Of a stretch of 64,000 nucleotides of DNA, positions 1 through 13,585 are shown piece by piece (position 1 is the first letter of the stretch; every line of letters starts with the position of its first letter). The notes beneath the pieces are model-generated. The model was not told the origin of the DNA. It saw nothing but the letters and a program-made list of their open reading frames with translations, and did no database searches. Source of the DNA: Massilia sp. R2A-15 (GTDB lineage: Bacteria > Pseudomonadota > Gammaproteobacteria > Burkholderiales > Burkholderiaceae_D); NCBI RefSeq assembly GCF_030704305.1, contig NZ_CP131935.1:124001-188000 (forward strand). Direction: 5' to 3'. A program made the translations under genes and the position numbers.

Positions 1-1972
1 GCCATGCGCCCATCTGCTCATTGGCGGTCAGGCGCGCATTGATGATTGCGTAGCCCGGCGCCGGGATCTCGCTGTTCGCATCTTCAGCATAGATCCGGCT
101 GTTCGCGACCGATTCCACCGCGGCGCCGAGGCGCCCGGCCGGATCCTTCCACGCCAGCTCGGCGAACAGGTTCGCATTCGGCACGCCCGGCAGACGGCTG
201 CCGGCCTGCACGTTGCCGAACCCCTGATCGTACACGGCGCGCAGCGCGGTCAGCGCCAGGCGCCCGGTGAAGCCGCCAGCGAGCGTGGTGTCGAGCGACA
301 GTTCGGCGCCCTGGCGCAGGGTCTTGCCCGCGTTCTTGTAGCTGGTGCGCCCGCCGGACGAACTGTCGACCACCAGCTCGTCGGTGGTACGCACCTGGAA
401 CAGCGCGGTGTTGACGCGCGTGTGGTCGCCGATGCTCGCCTTCACGCCAGCTTCGACGTGCGTGCTTTCCGCGGCGCGCAGCCCGAAATTGAATCCTCCT
501 CCCACGCCCGAGTAGAACAGTTCGTTCAAGGTCGGCGTCTCGAAGCCGCGCGCCGCGCTGGCGTACACATTGAGCGTGGTGCCGATCTTGTAGAGCGCCC
601 CGATCACCGGCGTCGTGTGGCGATATTCGACGCCGCCGCTGTCGTTGCCGTTGACGAGGAAACGGTCGCCCACGCTCACCGTCATGCGCGTGTGACGGGC
701 GCCGGCGGTGAGTACCCAGGGGCCGGCCTGCCATTCCGCCTGGAGGTAGGGATCGAGGCTGGACAGAAGGTCCTGCTCGTCGCGCCGCAGCGCGCCCTGC
801 ACGCCGAACTGGTTGCCGATGAAGTTTTCATAGCCTTTGCGGTCGTCGTTCGAATGGCCGTAGTCGATTCCGGCCGTCGCCGTCAGTTTGCCGCCGCCCA
901 GACGCCGCACCGCGACCCAATTCACATCCGCGCCGTAGAAATCGCGATCGAAGTCCACTACTCCGCCCGAATGCGTCGCCGGCGCCTGAAAGCCTTTCGA
1001 AAACGGCTGGTACTGCGTCACCCGGCGGTTGCCGCCGTAAATCATCACGTGCAGGCGGTCATCGCCAAAGTGCTGATCGTAGGCCATCCCGATCTGCTGA
1101 TGCTCGATATTCTTGCGCGTGTCGTAGCGTTCTGCGAAGGTGCGCTGGGGCGTCGCGGTATCGGTCGCATCGATCTCGCCGGCACGCGAATCGCGCTGGT
1201 AGGTGGCCCAGCTCACGCCGAGCGGATCCTGGGTCCCGAACTGGCGCAGCGAATTGGCCACCAGCGTCAGCTTGCCGCCGTCGGCGGGCCGCATGGTCAG
1301 CTTGGCGAAACCCTGGTCGCGCGTGGCGGCGCTGTGCGTGCGAAAGCCGTCCGTCTCGAAACGGGAGGCGTCGATGACATAGCCGATTGCGCCGCTGGCG
1401 CCTTGGGCGCTGATGTCGGCCTTGCGCGCGCTGTCGCTGCCGGCGGATAGGGAAAGATCCAGTGTGGGCCGGCCCTGGCCGTCGCGCGTGAACAGCTGGA
1501 TCACGCCGCCGGAGTGATTGCCGTAGATTGCCGAAAACGGCCCGCGCAGCACTTCGATGCGTTCTGCCATGTCGAGGTTGAAGGCCGATGGCTGGCCCTG
1601 GCCGTCCGGCATGCTGGCCGGGACGCCGTCGCTGACCAGGCGCACGCCGCGCACGCCGAACGCTGATCGGGCGCCGAAGCCGCGCGACGAGATCTGCAGA
1701 TCCTGGGCGTAGTTGCCGCGGTTTTGCGCCACCAGCCCAGGCACTGCGGCAAGCGCCTCGGAAGCATTCACCCGCATCTGGCCGTCGCGAATCCGCGCGG
1801 CGCCGACCACGTCGATGGCGGCCGGCAGGTCGAAGCTGGTGTGCTCGACGCGGCTGGCGCTGATCACCACCACGTCGACCAGAGGCTGCGTATCCGCGGC
1901 GCGAGCCGATGCTGCCAGGGCGCTGGCGGCGAACAGGCTGGCGATGGCCTTCAGGCGAAACGGGTGCGGCAT
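1..1972 (-). CDS. TonB-dependent outer-membrane receptor, YncD/PqqU-like (3' end outside window)
   Basis: Gated outer-membrane barrel that imports a small ligand using TonB energy. The reading frame is open from an ATG at 1972 to the window edge (about 657 residues), lacking only the last barrel strands. The start MPHPFRLKAIASLF... is a signal peptide ending near ARA/ADT. It is followed by a plug with PGLVAQNRGNYAQDLQISSR, RGFGARSAFGVRG, SDGVPASMPDGQGQPS and EVLRGPFSAIYGNHSGG. Barrel motifs include RGFETPTLNELFYSG and VDSSSGGRTSYKNAGKT. As I recall it, E. coli YncD (PqqU, a PQQ importer) shares the NYAQDLQ, RGFG, PATMPDGQGQ, RGFETPT and VVDSSSGGRTTYKNAGKT segments, so assignment to that subfamily is good. 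PQQ as ligand is inference, supported by the neighbouring acetaldehyde dehydrogenase. Transcribed divergently from that dehydrogenase across a 300-bp spacer. Confidence 0.85.
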   Translation of the reverse strand, partial: MPHPFRLKAIASLFAASALAASARAADTQPLVDVVVISASRVEHTSFDLPAAIDVVGAARIRDGQMRVNASEALAAVPGLVAQNRGNYAQDLQISSRGFGARSAFGVRGVRLVSDGVPASMPDGQGQPSAFNLDMAERIEVLRGPFSAIYGNHSGGVIQLFTRDGQGRPTLDLSLSAGSDSARKADISAQGASGAIGYVIDASRFETDGFRTHSAATRDQGFAKLTMRPADGGKLTLVANSLRQFGTQDPLGVSWATYQRDSRAGEIDATDTATPQRTFAERYDTRKNIEHQQIGMAYDQHFGDDRLHVMIYGGNRRVTQYQPFSKGFQAPATHSGGVVDFDRDFYGADVNWVAVRRLGGGKLTATAGIDYGHSNDDRKGYENFIGNQFGVQGALRRDEQDLLSSLDPYLQAEWQAGPWVLTAGARHTRMTVSVGDRFLVNGNDSGGVEYRHTTPVIGALYKIGTTLNVYASAARGFETPTLNELFYSGVGGGFNFGLRAAESTHVEAGVKASIGDHTRVNTALFQVRTTDELVVDSSSGGRTSYKNAGKTLRQGAELSLDTTLAGGFTGRLALTALRAVYDQGFGNVQAGSRLPGVPNANLFAELAWKDPAGRLGAAVESVANSRIYAEDANSEIPAPGYAIINARLTANEQMGAW

Positions 1973-2097
1973 GACGGGTCTCCATTGATTGGAATCGTGG
2001 CCAGCTGGTCGCCGCTCGCGCCTGCCGGTCCCGATCCTCCATCAGCAATATACCGGCGAATTGCCTTAGACGTGATGATCCGGTGAGTCGTCGCGTG

Positions 2098-2124
2098 ACA
2101 CCTGTTCCATTCTGGAGCAGGTGT
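2098..2124. promoter_or_regulatory. Inverted repeat, probable upstream activator site for the sigma-54 activator
   Basis: Arms ACACCTGTTCC and GGAGCAGGTGT match at 10 of 11 positions around a 5-bp spacer. It lies about 62 bp upstream of the -24 element at 2186, in the divergent spacer. This is the size and placement expected of an enhancer for an NtrC/AcoR-type activator, and such an activator is encoded at 4218-6122. Which protein binds is inference. A half-site resembling the left arm (ACACGTGCTCC, 6192-6202) lies upstream of that activator gene. Confidence 0.55.
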
Positions 2125-2185
2125 GACAGACACGCCGGCATGCGCGCTGCATTGCGCCGCTATGACAGCGTTGCCCACGGTGTGC

Positions 2186-2200
2186 TGGCACGGTAGTTGC
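2186..2200 (+). promoter_or_regulatory. Sigma-54 (-24/-12) promoter of the aldehyde dehydrogenase
   Basis: TGGCAC, a 5-bp spacer, then TTGC match the sigma-54 consensus with the required spacing between the GG and GC dinucleotides. It lies 72 bp before the ATG at 2272. Confidence 0.8.
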
Positions 2201-2271
2201 GAAATACCGGGTGTGGCCAACACACTCCGCCGGCAGCGGCGGCTCGATAACTACACCAATCAGAGGATGAC

Positions 2272-3792
<1,521 letters not shown>

Positions 3793-3807
3793 CCAAAGGG
3801 GCGCGCC

Positions 3808-4197
3808 ATGACTCAGACGCTTGACCGGGTGATTGCGACCGAATCCGCGCTGCAGATGATCGACGAGCTGCGCGGGCGGCACGGGCCGCTGATGTTTTTC
3901 CAGTCCGGCGGCTGCTGCGACGGCAGCACGCCGATGTGCTATCCGGCTGGCGAATTCAATCTCAGCGACACCGACGTCTATCTCGGCAACCTGGGCGGCG
4001 CGCCTTTCTACATGGGACTGGAGCAGTTCGCGTACTGGGAGCATACGCAGCTGATCATCGATGTCGTCGCCGGTAACGGCGGCATGTTCTCCCTCGATAA
4101 CGGAACAGGGCGGCGCTTTCTCACGCGTTCGCGCCTGTTCACCGATGAAGAGTTTCGCCTTTTGAGCAACCAGCCGGTGGATCGGCGCGAACGATAG
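3808..4197 (+). CDS. DUF779 family protein
   Basis: 129 residues. Matches the conserved DUF779 pattern: HGPLMFFQSGGCCDG near 31-45, PMCYPAGEF, DVYLG, then WEHTQLIIDVV and a final FSLDNGTGRRFLTRSR. The paired cysteines and several aromatics suggest a small globular, possibly metal- or cofactor-binding protein, but I know of no established function. In many proteobacteria this family sits directly after an acetaldehyde dehydrogenase, as here (15-bp gap, same strand), so a role linked to aldehyde oxidation is inferred. It presumably shares the sigma-54 transcript. Convergent with the regulator gene, which ends 20 bp away. Confidence 0.85.
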   Translation: MTQTLDRVIATESALQMIDELRGRHGPLMFFQSGGCCDGSTPMCYPAGEFNLSDTDVYLGNLGGAPFYMGLEQFAYWEHTQLIIDVVAGNGGMFSLDNGTGRRFLTRSRLFTDEEFRLLSNQPVDRRER

Positions 4198-4217
4198 AGC
4201 GGGCCGCCGGCAGGCTC

Positions 4218-6122
4218 CTATTTCAGGTGCGGCAGTTTGCGGTAGATGGTGTTGCGCGACACCCCAAGCGCGCGCGCCGTTGCCGACACGTTTCCGCCAT
4301 GGGCGCCCAGCGTCCTGACGATCATCGACTGCTCCATTTCCTCGAGGTTGGCGCCAGCGGCGATCATCTTGTCGGAATCGGCGGCCGGTTGCATGTCGAT
4401 GTCGTCGAGGAAGTCGTCGGGCATATGGCGCAGGCCGATTTCAAGCTCGTCGCCGGCCATGATCACCGCGGTGCGCAGCAGGTTGGTCAGCTGGCGGAAG
4501 TTCCCCGGCCATTTGTGGCGCACGAACATGCGCAGCACTTCGTCCGACACCGTGTGGTGTCCGTGGTTCGATTCGCTCGCCAGGATCTTCTTGACGACCG
4601 TCTCGAGGTCGGTGCGTTCGCGCAGCGGCGGAAGTTTGACCACCAGGCCGTTCAGCCGATAGTAGAGATCCTCGCGAAACAGGCCTTTGGCGATGCGCTC
4701 GCGCAGATTGTGGTTAGTCGCGCATATCAATTCGACGTTGACGGCGATCGGCTTGCCGCCGCCGAGCGGAGTCACCACGCGTTCCTGCAGCACCCGCAGC
4801 AGGCGCGCCTGCAGACCGAGCGGCATGTCGCCGATCTCGTCGAGGAAGAGGGTGCCGCCGTTCGCCGCCACGATCTTGCCGATCGATCCCTTCTTGCGCG
4901 CACCGGTGAAGGCGCCGTTTTCATAGCCGAACAGCTCCGATTCGATCAGCGTTTCCGGGATCGACGCGCAATTGACCGCCACGAACGGGCCTGTCGCACG
5001 CGGCGAGTCGCTGTGAATCGCCTGCGCCAGCAGTTCCTTGCCGGTGCCGGTCTCGCCCGTCACCAGGATGGGGATGTCGTGACCGAGCACCTTGGTGACC
5101 TTGGCGATGACCTGCTCGAGCTGGGGATCGCCGGTGTTCAGGCAGCTCAGCCCGGGGCGGCGTCGCGCACTAACCCGCTCGCCCGGCCCTGAAAACGCAC
5201 GGACCTCGCTCATCACCCGCAGCTGGGCGCGCCCGTGGACGCGGACCCCGTTGTGCATGGAAAGCTGCAGAAGCCCGGGGGCGGGGTGGCGGTAGTGGTC
5301 ATACATGGCCGACACCGGTATGCCAAACAGGGAGCTGAAGGTATGCGACTGCAGCGCCGGGAACGACAGCCCAAGCTGGAACAGGCCATTGCGGTTCGCC
5401 GACAGGAAGCGCCCTCCAGGCGTAAACGAAGCGATGCCTTCCATGAGCGTTCCGATGCATTCGGGCCGCGCATGGAAGTGCAGCGTGATCGCATCTTCGA
5501 AGCTGGCCGAGAACAGCTGGTTCTCGATCATCAGCGCCGACATCCGCACCAGCGCCATGGTGTGTTTGTGGAAGCTGCGCTGGTCGCCGGACACGTCCAG
5601 GACTCCGATGACTTTGCCCTGATGGTCGGTAATCGGCGCGGCGGAGCAGGTCAGGAAGTGGTGCGCGGCCAGGTAGTGCTGGTCCGCGTGCACGAGCGCC
5701 GGCGCCTGCTCCGCGATCGCGGTGCCGATCGCATTGGTGCCCTTGCTCTGCTCGGACCAGGCCACGCCCGGCTGCAACGCAACGCGGCTGGCCTTTGCGA
5801 GGAAATCGTCGTCGCCCAGGGAATGGACGATGACGCCTTTCGCATCCGTGAGAATCACCATGTGGTGGGTGTTGACGATCTGCTGGTACAGCGCCTCCAT
5901 CACGGGCGCCGCGTGCGTATGCAGCAGCCGGTTCTGTTCGATCAGCAGCGACAGGTCGTTGCGTGCCAGCGGGCTGAAGTCGGGCCGAGTGTCGGGACCC
6001 AGACCGTAGGAACGCGAGCGCTGGTGCGACGATTCGATGATGACCGGCATGTCGTGATCCCAACTTGAAGCGGGCGACAGCGGACTCGCCCCTTTCCGGC
6101 CTTGCGCAGTTACTTGGTGCAT
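4218..6122 (-). CDS. acoR: Sigma-54-dependent transcriptional activator, AcoR type
   Basis: Enhancer-binding activator of sigma-54 promoters, 634 residues. The N-terminal part (about 60-200) is a GAF-like sensor with the AcoR-style QSKGTNAIGTAIAE and SAAPITDHQGKVIGVLD segments. The central AAA+ domain has Walker A GETGTGKE near 355, the sigma-54 contact loop GAFTGA near 401 and Walker B GGTLFLDEIGDM. The C-terminus is a Fis-type helix-turn-helix with NVSATARALGVSRNTIYRKL. The first ATG at 6122 has GGAG about 10 bp upstream, but an internal ATG (MPVIIESSHQ, residue 25) is also possible. Convergent with exaC and the DUF779 gene, whose promoter has the sigma-54 hallmarks, so it is the likely local regulator. 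The inducer is unknown: AcoR proteins respond to acetoin or acetaldehyde-like signals. Confidence 0.88.
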   Translation of the reverse strand: MHQVTAQGRKGASPLSPASSWDHDMPVIIESSHQRSRSYGLGPDTRPDFSPLARNDLSLLIEQNRLLHTHAAPVMEALYQQIVNTHHMVILTDAKGVIVHSLGDDDFLAKASRVALQPGVAWSEQSKGTNAIGTAIAEQAPALVHADQHYLAAHHFLTCSAAPITDHQGKVIGVLDVSGDQRSFHKHTMALVRMSALMIENQLFSASFEDAITLHFHARPECIGTLMEGIASFTPGGRFLSANRNGLFQLGLSFPALQSHTFSSLFGIPVSAMYDHYRHPAPGLLQLSMHNGVRVHGRAQLRVMSEVRAFSGPGERVSARRRPGLSCLNTGDPQLEQVIAKVTKVLGHDIPILVTGETGTGKELLAQAIHSDSPRATGPFVAVNCASIPETLIESELFGYENGAFTGARKKGSIGKIVAANGGTLFLDEIGDMPLGLQARLLRVLQERVVTPLGGGKPIAVNVELICATNHNLRERIAKGLFREDLYYRLNGLVVKLPPLRERTDLETVVKKILASESNHGHHTVSDEVLRMFVRHKWPGNFRQLTNLLRTAVIMAGDELEIGLRHMPDDFLDDIDMQPAADSDKMIAAGANLEEMEQSMIVRTLGAHGGNVSATARALGVSRNTIYRKLPHLK

Positions 6123-6338
6123 GATCCGTTGTCTCCATGTGAGCCCTCGTCACGGGACTCTTTCGTCGGGATGCCGAAGTTCCACCTTGTTACACGTGCT
6201 CCAGGAATGAACACGCAAATTGATAGTCTAATCACCTGGGTTGCTGCCTTGCCTTCAATGTCTTCCCAGATGCGCGGCAAGTCAAGCGGCGGTTGAACGC
6301 CAAGCGCCATGGTCGTTGTTGCAACGCCGCAAAAAGCC
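6123..6338. other. Non-coding spacer between acoR and the first rrn promoter
   Basis: No convincing gene. It contains the upstream region of the minus-strand activator, including the half-site ACACGTGCTCC at 6192-6202 that resembles one arm of the exaC activator site. Beyond that I see no structured element. Similarity to the second rrn operon begins only at about 6357. Confidence 0.6.
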
Positions 6339-6368
6339 TTGTCAGGGCCGAGTTCGCTTTGCTATAGT
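6339..6368 (+). promoter_or_regulatory. rrn operon 1 upstream promoter
   Basis: TTGTCA, 18 bp, TATAGT. The -10 and everything downstream are shared with the second operon, whereas the -35 differs (TTGCCG there). Confidence 0.6.
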
Positions 6369-6443
6369 TCGCCTCCCCGAGAAATTGGTTAACAAAAACA
6401 AGCACTTGGGGACGTCTGAAAAGACGGTGTAGGAAAAAAGGAG

Positions 6444-6472
6444 TTGACGATGTAGGCGAAATGCTTCATACT
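6444..6472 (+). promoter_or_regulatory. rrn operon 1 downstream promoter
   Basis: TTGACG, 17 bp, CATACT. Between the two promoters a hairpin at 6413-6426 (CGTCT-GAAA-AGACG) has a compensatory variant in operon 2 (CGTCG-GAAA-CGACG). Confidence 0.6.
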
Positions 6473-6535
6473 CTTTCTTCTTCGCGGCTGACAAACAAAA
6501 CGATTTGTCGACAAGCTGCAAGCAGTACCGAATAA

Positions 6536-6549
6536 GTTCTTTAACAATT
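6536..6549 (+). promoter_or_regulatory. rrn leader boxA antiterminator
   Basis: GTTCTTTAACAATT matches the boxA core CTTTAACAA that recruits the Nus antitermination complex. The same core recurs before 23S (8590-8603). The adjacent 6549-6568 can pair with 8303-8322 to form the 16S processing stem. Confidence 0.75.
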
Positions 6550-6735
6550 AACAGTCGATAAGTGTGGGCGTTTGATGAAGGTGCCAGTGGCTTCGGTCAC
6601 TGAATACTTAAATTATCAAATGTTCACAAAAAAGAAATATAGGCGCTACGAAAGTAGTGGCCTGTCAGTATTTTGAGTGAGCGAATTCGGACCAATGGGA
6701 CGAATTCGGACGGAAACGTCCGACAAACAGAGATT

Positions 6736-8267
<1,532 letters not shown>

Positions 8268-8344
8268 GAGTTGCACCAGGCAGAGATGCCGATCATTGAG
8301 CGTCCACTCTTATCGACTGTTAATAAAGATAAAGAACAGCATTT

Positions 8345-8421
8345 GGGGCTGTAGCTCAGCTGGTTAGAGCACCGTGTTGATAACGCGGGGGTCGTTGGTT
8401 CGAGTCCAACCAGCCCTACCA
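8345..8421 (+). tRNA. ileT: tRNA-Ile (GAT anticodon)
   Basis: 77 nt with encoded CCA. Acceptor GGGGCTG faces CAGCCCT, leaving a G1-U72 wobble. The anticodon loop TTGATAA gives GAT. The T arm is GTTGG-TTCGAGT-CCAAC. It lies in the usual 16S-23S spacer. The identical gene in the second operon has different flanks. Confidence 0.95.
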
Positions 8422-8442
8422 GTTTTAGCGCGTATTACCCAC

Positions 8443-8518
8443 GGGGGATTAGCTCAGCTGGGAGAGCACCTGCTTTGCAAGCAGGGGGTCGTCGGTTCGA
8501 TCCCGTCATCCTCCACCA
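8443..8518 (+). tRNA. alaT: tRNA-Ala (TGC anticodon)
   Basis: 76 nt with encoded CCA. The acceptor stem contains the G3-U70 wobble that is the alanine identity element. The anticodon loop TTTGCAA gives TGC. It follows tRNA-Ile as in most rrn operons. Confidence 0.95.
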
Positions 8519-8589
8519 AAAGTTCAAACGTAAATCAGCGCAGATGGCGCCGGGATTTAGGTTTGATCTTTTAGAGATTAATTGCTGTT

Positions 8590-8603
8590 CGTTCTTTAAC
8601 AAT
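8590..8603 (+). promoter_or_regulatory. Spacer boxA before 23S, operon 1
   Basis: CGTTCTTTAACAAT. The following bases 8601-8622 are complementary to 11711-11733, forming the pre-23S processing stem. Confidence 0.7.
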
Positions 8604-8746
8604 CTGGAAGAAGTAAAGTTTTATGTCAATCTGTGAAAGCAGTTTGGCAGGGTAATGATTGTATGTATCAAAACAAGCAACAACGCTGTACTTTCTTATC
8701 TCTGTAGCGTCTTTCGGCTTAGTCGGCTGAGAGGTTAACGTTATAG

Positions 8747-11637
<2,891 letters not shown>

Positions 11638-11776
11638 ATAACCTTAGCAGGTACAGAGATGAGAAAGACCGTTGTGGCTTGTTCTGATTCATACTCATTA
11701 CCCATGTAATACAAAACTTACTTCTTCCAGATTCTAGGAATTGCTGCCCCGTCGGGAGCAAGACCTGTACAAGTTA

Positions 11777-11892
11777 TGCCTGATGACCATAGTAACTCGG
11801 TACCACCCCTTCCCATCCCGAACAGGACCGTGAAACGAGATTACGCCGATGATAGTGCTGCAACCAGTGTGAAAGTAGGTTATCGTCAGGCT
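11777..11892 (+). rRNA. rrf: 5S ribosomal RNA, operon 1
   Basis: About 116 nt. The ends pair as GCCTGATGA with TCGTCAGGC. The loop region CCCATCCCGAACAGGACCGT is characteristic. Appears identical to the second copy. Confidence 0.93.
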
Positions 11893-11905
11893 AGTTACAA
11901 GAGAA

Positions 11906-11936
11906 AAACCCAAGCAGAAATGCTTGGGTTTTTTTT
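11906..11936 (+). terminator. rrn operon 1 intrinsic terminator
   Basis: ACCCAAGCA-GAAA-TGCTTGGGT stem-loop followed by eight or more T. Confidence 0.93.
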
Positions 11937-11957
11937 CGTCTGTCGAAAAGCAATCCT

Positions 11958-11983
11958 GGCACTGGTCCTGCGGACCTGTCCCA
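11958..11983. repeat. Degenerate GGTCC palindrome (family element 1)
   Basis: CTGGTCCTGCGGACCTG core with eroded outer arms. The intact form (GGGGTCTGGTCC-TGC-GGACCTGACCCC) recurs at five other sites in the window. It sits in the short gap between the rrn terminator and jetA. Confidence 0.65.
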
Positions 11984-12008
11984 TCACCGACGGCTTCGGC
12001 GGGGCTGC

Positions 12009-12014
12009 TACAAT
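12009..12014 (+). promoter_or_regulatory. Candidate -10 element for the jet operon
   Basis: TACAAT 39 bp before the jetA start. No good -35 at 17 bp (ACCGAC), so weak. Confidence 0.3.
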
Positions 12015-12052
12015 GGCATTGTTGTCGATTTGCCGACCAGTCGCCCAATCCG

Positions 12053-13585
12053 ATGAACCATATCCCGCACGCCGCCGGAGATTTGTTTCGCCACGTCAGT
12101 GCGGACAAGGCGCGGCTGTACCGCCAGATCATGGACACTTTTGCGGCCGCCAAACGCCAGTTCCGCCTGCAGCTTCGCCCGGACGAGGTACGGCTGGAGG
12201 CCGCATGGCAAGGCGCGCCGCCGCCGATCGAGGAAATTCAGCTCGCGCTGTCCCAACTGGCCGACTGGGGCAACCTGGAATCGCAGCCGGACACGACGCG
12301 GGTGGCCAGCATCGAAGATTTTTACCGCGCCCGATTCCTGTATCGCCTGTCGCTGGGCGGCGAGGCGGTCGAGTCGGCGCTTGTTACGTTCGCGCAAGCG
12401 CTGGCGCGGCGCAGCGAATTGCAAACGGTCGCGCTCGAAGATATTCTGACTCAACTGGGCGCACTGCGCGCGCTGGCGGCCGCGCCGGTAATCGACCCGG
12501 CCAAGGTGCACGGCGTGCTGCGCGACTTGGTGCGCGTGTTCGAAGGCCTGGCCGACAACGCCCAGGCTTTCATGGCCGGCGTGGCGCGCACCATCGAATT
12601 GCAGCAAGCCGATCCCAACGCTGTCATGGCGTTCAAGCAAAGGCTTATCGACTATCTGCAGCGCTTCGTGGGTGACCTGGTGGGACGCTCCGGCGCGATC
12701 GCGCAAGCGCTGGCCGAGTTGTCGCCCCGGATCGAACCCTTGCTCGCACTGGCCGCGCAGCGCGAAACGCGCGACGCGGCGCCTGGCGGCGACGACGCGC
12801 AGGTGGCAGCGTTCGAACAACGCGTCGCGAGCTGGCGCGAACGCTGGCAAGGCCTGTCTCGCTGGTTCATCAGCGACGGCCACATCCAGGCCCAGTCGGA
12901 ATTGCTGCGGGCAAAGGCACGCTCGGCGATTCCGCAATTGCTGGCGGCGGTGGCCGCGCTCAACGAACGCCGCAGCGGCCGCAGCGACCGCTCGGCTGAC
13001 TTCCGCATCCTGGCGCGCTGGTTCGCCGAGACTGACAGCGACGCCGACGCGCACCGCCTGTGGCGCGCCGCCTTCGCCCTCAATCCGGCCCGTCATCTGA
13101 GCCTGCTCAGCGAGCCGGGGACGCGCGGCGATCCGGTCCCGGCCTCGACGCCCTGGGCCGAGGCGCCGGCGGTCGCCATTCACCCGCGCTTGCGTGAGCG
13201 CGGCGAGGTGGCTGCGCGCGGGCCCGCGCCCCACGTACGCGATCGCGCGGGCGAGCGCGCCATGCTTGCCTTACAAATCAGCGAGGAGAGAAGCCAGGTC
13301 GAGGCGGCGCGCGCCGCACTGGCCACCGGCGCCCCGATCCGCCTGTCGCAGCTGGGGCAGCTCGATCCGCACGCGTTCCGCCTGTTCCTGTCCTTGCTCG
13401 GCGAGGCGCTGTCGGCCCAGGGTTCGCCTGAGCAAAGCGTGTCGCGCCAGACCGCCGACGGCTTGCTGCGGATCCGCCTCGAACCGCTCGCCGCCGATTC
13501 CCACGCCCGCATCGAGACCGGCCTCGGCACCTTTTCCGGACGCGATCACCTGCTCACCATCACGCCGACGATGGAGGCGATATGA
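12053..13585 (+). CDS. jetA: Wadjet type III JetA, TIGR02677/DUF2397 family (MukF-like kleisin)
   Basis: First subunit of the Wadjet anti-plasmid complex, thought to act as the kleisin bridging the JetC SMC-like dimer. 510 residues. It begins MNHIPHAAGDLFRHV, followed by the family segment KARLYRQIMDTFAAAKRQF with winged-helix character, then a long helical region. The start is the ATG at 12053 because the frame upstream runs through the rrn terminator. The Shine-Dalgarno is weak. The stop overlaps the next start as ATGA. It is the first gene of a four-gene set with no gap above 3 bp, so one transcript is likely. The family is recognised from sequence pattern and from the fixed order of neighbours. 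The kleisin role comes from what is known of Wadjet. Confidence 0.88.
   Translation: MNHIPHAAGDLFRHVSADKARLYRQIMDTFAAAKRQFRLQLRPDEVRLEAAWQGAPPPIEEIQLALSQLADWGNLESQPDTTRVASIEDFYRARFLYRLSLGGEAVESALVTFAQALARRSELQTVALEDILTQLGALRALAAAPVIDPAKVHGVLRDLVRVFEGLADNAQAFMAGVARTIELQQADPNAVMAFKQRLIDYLQRFVGDLVGRSGAIAQALAELSPRIEPLLALAAQRETRDAAPGGDDAQVAAFEQRVASWRERWQGLSRWFISDGHIQAQSELLRAKARSAIPQLLAAVAALNERRSGRSDRSADFRILARWFAETDSDADAHRLWRAAFALNPARHLSLLSEPGTRGDPVPASTPWAEAPAVAIHPRLRERGEVAARGPAPHVRDRAGERAMLALQISEERSQVEAARAALATGAPIRLSQLGQLDPHAFRLFLSLLGEALSAQGSPEQSVSRQTADGLLRIRLEPLAADSHARIETGLGTFSGRDHLLTITPTMEAI

Noticed and set aside
8443..8518. tRNA-Ala judged degenerate because of a T-T mismatch in the T stem
   Set aside because: The same GTCGG/CCGTC stem is in both copies and, as I recall, in other Burkholderiales. 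All other features are intact.
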